Of a stretch of DNA of 64,000 nt, positions 62,536 to 64,000 are shown piece by piece. The translations under genes were made by a program, and so were the position numbers. The number at the start of each line of letters is the position of its first letter. Within the stretch, counting starts at the first letter, position 1. This DNA comes from Micromonospora globbae (GTDB lineage: Bacteria > Actinomycetota > Actinomycetes > Mycobacteriales > Micromonosporaceae), in NCBI RefSeq assembly GCF_003610785.1, contig NZ_RAQQ01000003.1:186001-250000 (forward strand), given 5' to 3'. Below the pieces are notes generated by a model. The model was not told the origin of the DNA. It was given only the letters and a program-made list of their open reading frames with translations, and ran no database searches.

Positions 62536-63143
62536 GCGAGGAGCGCAGCGCCGCCGAGCCGCGCCGCGGCGAGCGGGAGGCGGGCCCGGCCGTCGCGGGG
62601 CGGCGGCAGTTGACGTACGCCGTGCTGCTCAGCCTCGCCGGCGCGGGCCTGGCGCTCTGGGCGGCGACCCGGAGCTGGTCGGTGGAGCTGGCCGTACGCC
62701 CGGCGCCGTTGCCCCCGGAGCGGACGACCCGCAGCGGCGCCGCCCTGCTGCCGTGGCTGCCGGCGCTGGCCCTGGTGGGCCTGGCCGGCGGCGGCGCGGT
62801 GCTCGCCACCCGTGGGCGGGTGCGCCAGGTCCTCGGCGCGCTGCTCGCGCTGCTGGGGCTGGCGGTGGCGGCCGGCGGGGGCTACGGCCTCGTGGCGGAT
62901 TTCGGGGGCGCCGTGAGCCGGCAGTGGCCGGCGCTGTGCCTGGCCGGCGGCGTGCTCGCCGCGGCGGGCGGGCTGCTGACGGCGCTGCGGGGACGCGGCT
63001 GGCCCGGGATGGGAGCGCGGTACGAGCGGCCGGCCCGGACCGGGGCGCCCACCGGGGAGCCCGCGGGCGGCCCGGTGGACGGCCGGCGCACCACCGAGGC
63101 GTGGGACGCGCTGGACCGGGGCGAGGACCCGACGGTCAGCTGA
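62532..63143 (+). CDS. Trp-operon-associated membrane protein (TIGR02234 type)
   Basis: A 203-residue membrane protein with four TM helices (about 27-46, 72-92, 98-120 and 131-150). TRSWSVELAVRP in the first loop and WDALDRGEDPT at the C-terminus are typical of the family found beside trpE in actinobacteria. The function is unknown; aromatic amino-acid transport has been guessed. It overlaps the convergent small gene by eight bases, within a 12-bp palindrome. Confidence 0.85.
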   Translation: MSEERSAAEPRRGEREAGPAVAGRRQLTYAVLLSLAGAGLALWAATRSWSVELAVRPAPLPPERTTRSGAALLPWLPALALVGLAGGGAVLATRGRVRQVLGALLALLGLAVAAGGGYGLVADFGGAVSRQWPALCLAGGVLAAAGGLLTALRGRGWPGMGARYERPARTGAPTGEPAGGPVDGRRTTEAWDALDRGEDPTVS

Positions 63144-63145
63144 CC
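63134..63145. repeat. 12-bp palindrome holding both convergent stop codons
   Basis: GGTCAGCTGACC is perfectly self-complementary. It contains the TGA of the plus-strand gene (63141-63143) and of the minus-strand gene (63138-63136). As a loopless palindrome it is a weak terminator at best. Confidence 0.5.
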
Positions 63146-63390
63146 GGCTGCCGCTCCCGCTGTCGCCGGGCCGCGGCGAGTTCGGCGACCAGGCGGTCCA
63201 GCTCGGCGCGCCGGTCGGCGCGGGCCCGGTCGGCGCAGACCGCCTCCCAGGCGTTGCCGCGCGCCGTGCGCATCCGTGCCTCGCCGACGACCGCGCGCTC
63301 GACCGTGTGCACCACGCCGACGGCGAGGGAGGCGACGGTGCGCGAGATGGTCGTCAGGCCGATGCTCGGGTTCGGACCGGCTGTGCTCAT
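63136..63390 (-). CDS. small conserved-looking protein of unknown function
   Basis: An 84-residue protein. A weakly hydrophobic N-terminus (NPSIGLTTISRTVASLAVGVVHTVE) precedes a strongly charged helix rich in Arg, Ala and Glu (about 50-80) that could form a coiled coil. No family is recognised. ATG 63390 has GGAGTG eight bases upstream. Its 3' end overlaps the Trp-associated gene by eight bases. Confidence 0.65.
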   Translation of the reverse strand: MSTAGPNPSIGLTTISRTVASLAVGVVHTVERAVVGEARMRTARGNAWEAVCADRARADRRAELDRLVAELAAARRQRERQPVS

Positions 63391-63755
63391 GGCTCACTCC
63401 GCACGAGGAGGTTGGCGATGGTGGGCAGGCGCGTCATCGAGTCTGCCCGACGTCGATGCTCGCCGACTCACGTTTCGCCGTGGTGTCCGTCGCATCAACG
63501 CTGCCGCGACGGCCGGCACCAGGGCAGGGCCGTCAGTCCTTGAGCTTGCTCACAGCATCGACGAGCATCATTGGAGGTGTTCCGGCGGTCGACGCCGGTG
63601 CAGTCCGGGCGGGTTCGCCGGGTGCCCGCCGGGCGGGAGGTGGCGCTGCGTGACGTCCTCTTCACGGCAGGTCGGCCATTATGCCGCAGGCCGTTTCGTG
63701 AGCAGCGCCATACCCCCACCACCTGGCGTCGGGTGGCGCCACCTAGCATCGGCCC
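63391..63755. other. intergenic region before trpC
   Basis: A 365-base gap. It contains a small hairpin (CCGGCG 63582-63587 with CGCCGG 63593-63598), a 12-bp palindrome next to the trpC -10, and no frame I would call a gene. A frame of about 60 codons starting at TTG 63571 is open but has arginine-rich shadow composition. No run of Trp codons, hence no trp leader peptide, was found. Confidence 0.7.
63732..63749 (+). promoter_or_regulatory. trpC -10 box with adjoining palindrome
   Basis: The perfect palindrome GGTGGCGCCACC (63732-63743) abuts TAGCAT (63744-63749), which lies six bases before ATG 63756. The palindrome fills the -35/-10 spacer, a classic operator position. The protein binding it is unknown. 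Confidence 0.55.
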
Positions 63756-64000
63756 ATGACACCCGGAGAGGGGAGTCCGTTGGTGACTGCTGAGCATGCG
63801 CACGCGGAGGGGGACGAGGCCGCTTCGGCGGCACCCGCAAGCGTGCTCGACGAGATCCTGGCCGGGGTGCGTGAGGACGTCGCCCGCCGGCAGGAGCAGG
63901 TTCCGCTGGAGCGGATCCGGGAGCTGGCCGCCGCCGCGCCGCCGCCCCTGGACGCGTACGCGGCCCTGCGCCGGCCCGGCGTCGCGGTGATCGCCGAGGT
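63756..64000 (+). CDS. trpC: indole-3-glycerol phosphate synthase, N-terminal part (cut by window edge)
   Basis: The start of a (beta/alpha)8 enzyme of tryptophan synthesis; 81 residues are visible. [54 protein letters not shown] is a typical TrpC opening in overlapping pieces, ending where the catalytic Lys of AEVKR would follow. ATG 63756 fits a leaderless start; GTG 63783, after GGAGAGGGGAG, is a strong alternative that drops nine residues. Its location after the trpE region fits actinobacterial trp gene order. Confidence 0.88.
   Translation, partial: MTPGEGSPLVTAEHAHAEGDEAASAAPASVLDEILAGVREDVARRQEQVPLERIRELAAAAPPPLDAYAALRRPGVAVIAE

Noticed and set aside
63571..63759. A frame of about 60 codons before trpC, starting at TTG
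   Set aside because: Arg-rich shadow-like composition, no recognisable family, and it overlaps the trpC promoter and start.

Overview
The window is high-GC DNA with heavy use of GTG starts, ATGA/GTGA stop-start overlaps and core genes of a filamentous actinomycete. The gene content points to Micromonosporaceae (Micromonospora-like), an inference from gene order and protein style rather than a search: an actinobacterial dcw cluster with sepF and divIVA/wag31, MurT/GatD, PriA-type HisA and a long-tailed FtsW. Nearly everything is chromosomal housekeeping. No tRNA, rRNA, CRISPR array, insertion sequence or phage gene was seen.

Layout. 1-5.8 kb: the end of leuS faces a minus-strand run of murT-gatD-TVP38-type membrane protein-phosphotransferase; murT/gatD amidate the lipid II stem peptide. 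6-28.9 kb: the division and cell-wall (dcw) cluster, mraZ-rsmH-ftsL-ftsI-murE-murF-mraY-ftsW-murG-murC-ftsQ-ftsZ-yggS-sepF-yggT-divIVA, followed by two small conserved genes, a cation/proton antiporter, a DksA/TraR-type zinc-finger protein, lspA and an RluD-like pseudouridine synthase. murD is absent from its usual place between mraY and ftsW, where a large perfect palindrome sits instead. 29-32.2 kb: a proline-rich ParA/MinD-like ATPase, a membrane protein and a LON-domain protein. 32.3-44 kb: histidine operon hisD-hisC-hisB-(57-aa membrane protein)-hisH-(107-aa membrane protein)-priA; hisF is split off by about 5.9 kb carrying a LuxR-type LAL regulator, a small protein, a lipoprotein, an ohrR-ohr peroxide-resistance pair and an oxidoreductase. 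44-55.7 kb: more variable genes (YczE/MocR divergent pair, LtrA-like protein, acyl-CoA ligase, a lone class I terpene synthase, a DinB-like protein, a heterodimeric ABC exporter). 55.7-59.5 kb: a zinc-site-less S4 paralog and a DUF2470 gene diverging around a near-consensus DtxR/IdeR iron box, then an ABC-2 exporter operon with its own TetR regulator. 59.6-64 kb: a nucleotidyltransferase domain read in frame into HisI, then trpE, a trp-associated membrane protein, a small minus-strand gene and the start of trpC.

Regulation visible in the DNA. About a dozen genes have a TAnnnT-like -10 hexamer 6-8 bases before the start codon, which predicts leaderless mRNAs. Specific operators can be read for MraZ (three 10-bp repeats over Pmra), OhrR, an iron regulator and the TetR protein; a palindrome overlaps the ftsZ -10. 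Two copies of a palindromic element sharing the core CGATCTTGCA, 40 kb apart, appear to be a dispersed repeat that may act as a terminator.

Nothing here is a clearly new multi-gene system. The strongest leads are the murD-less dcw cluster with the palindrome in the gap, the nucleotidyltransferase-HisI read-through, and the iron box between the alternative S4 gene and a putative heme-handling gene.
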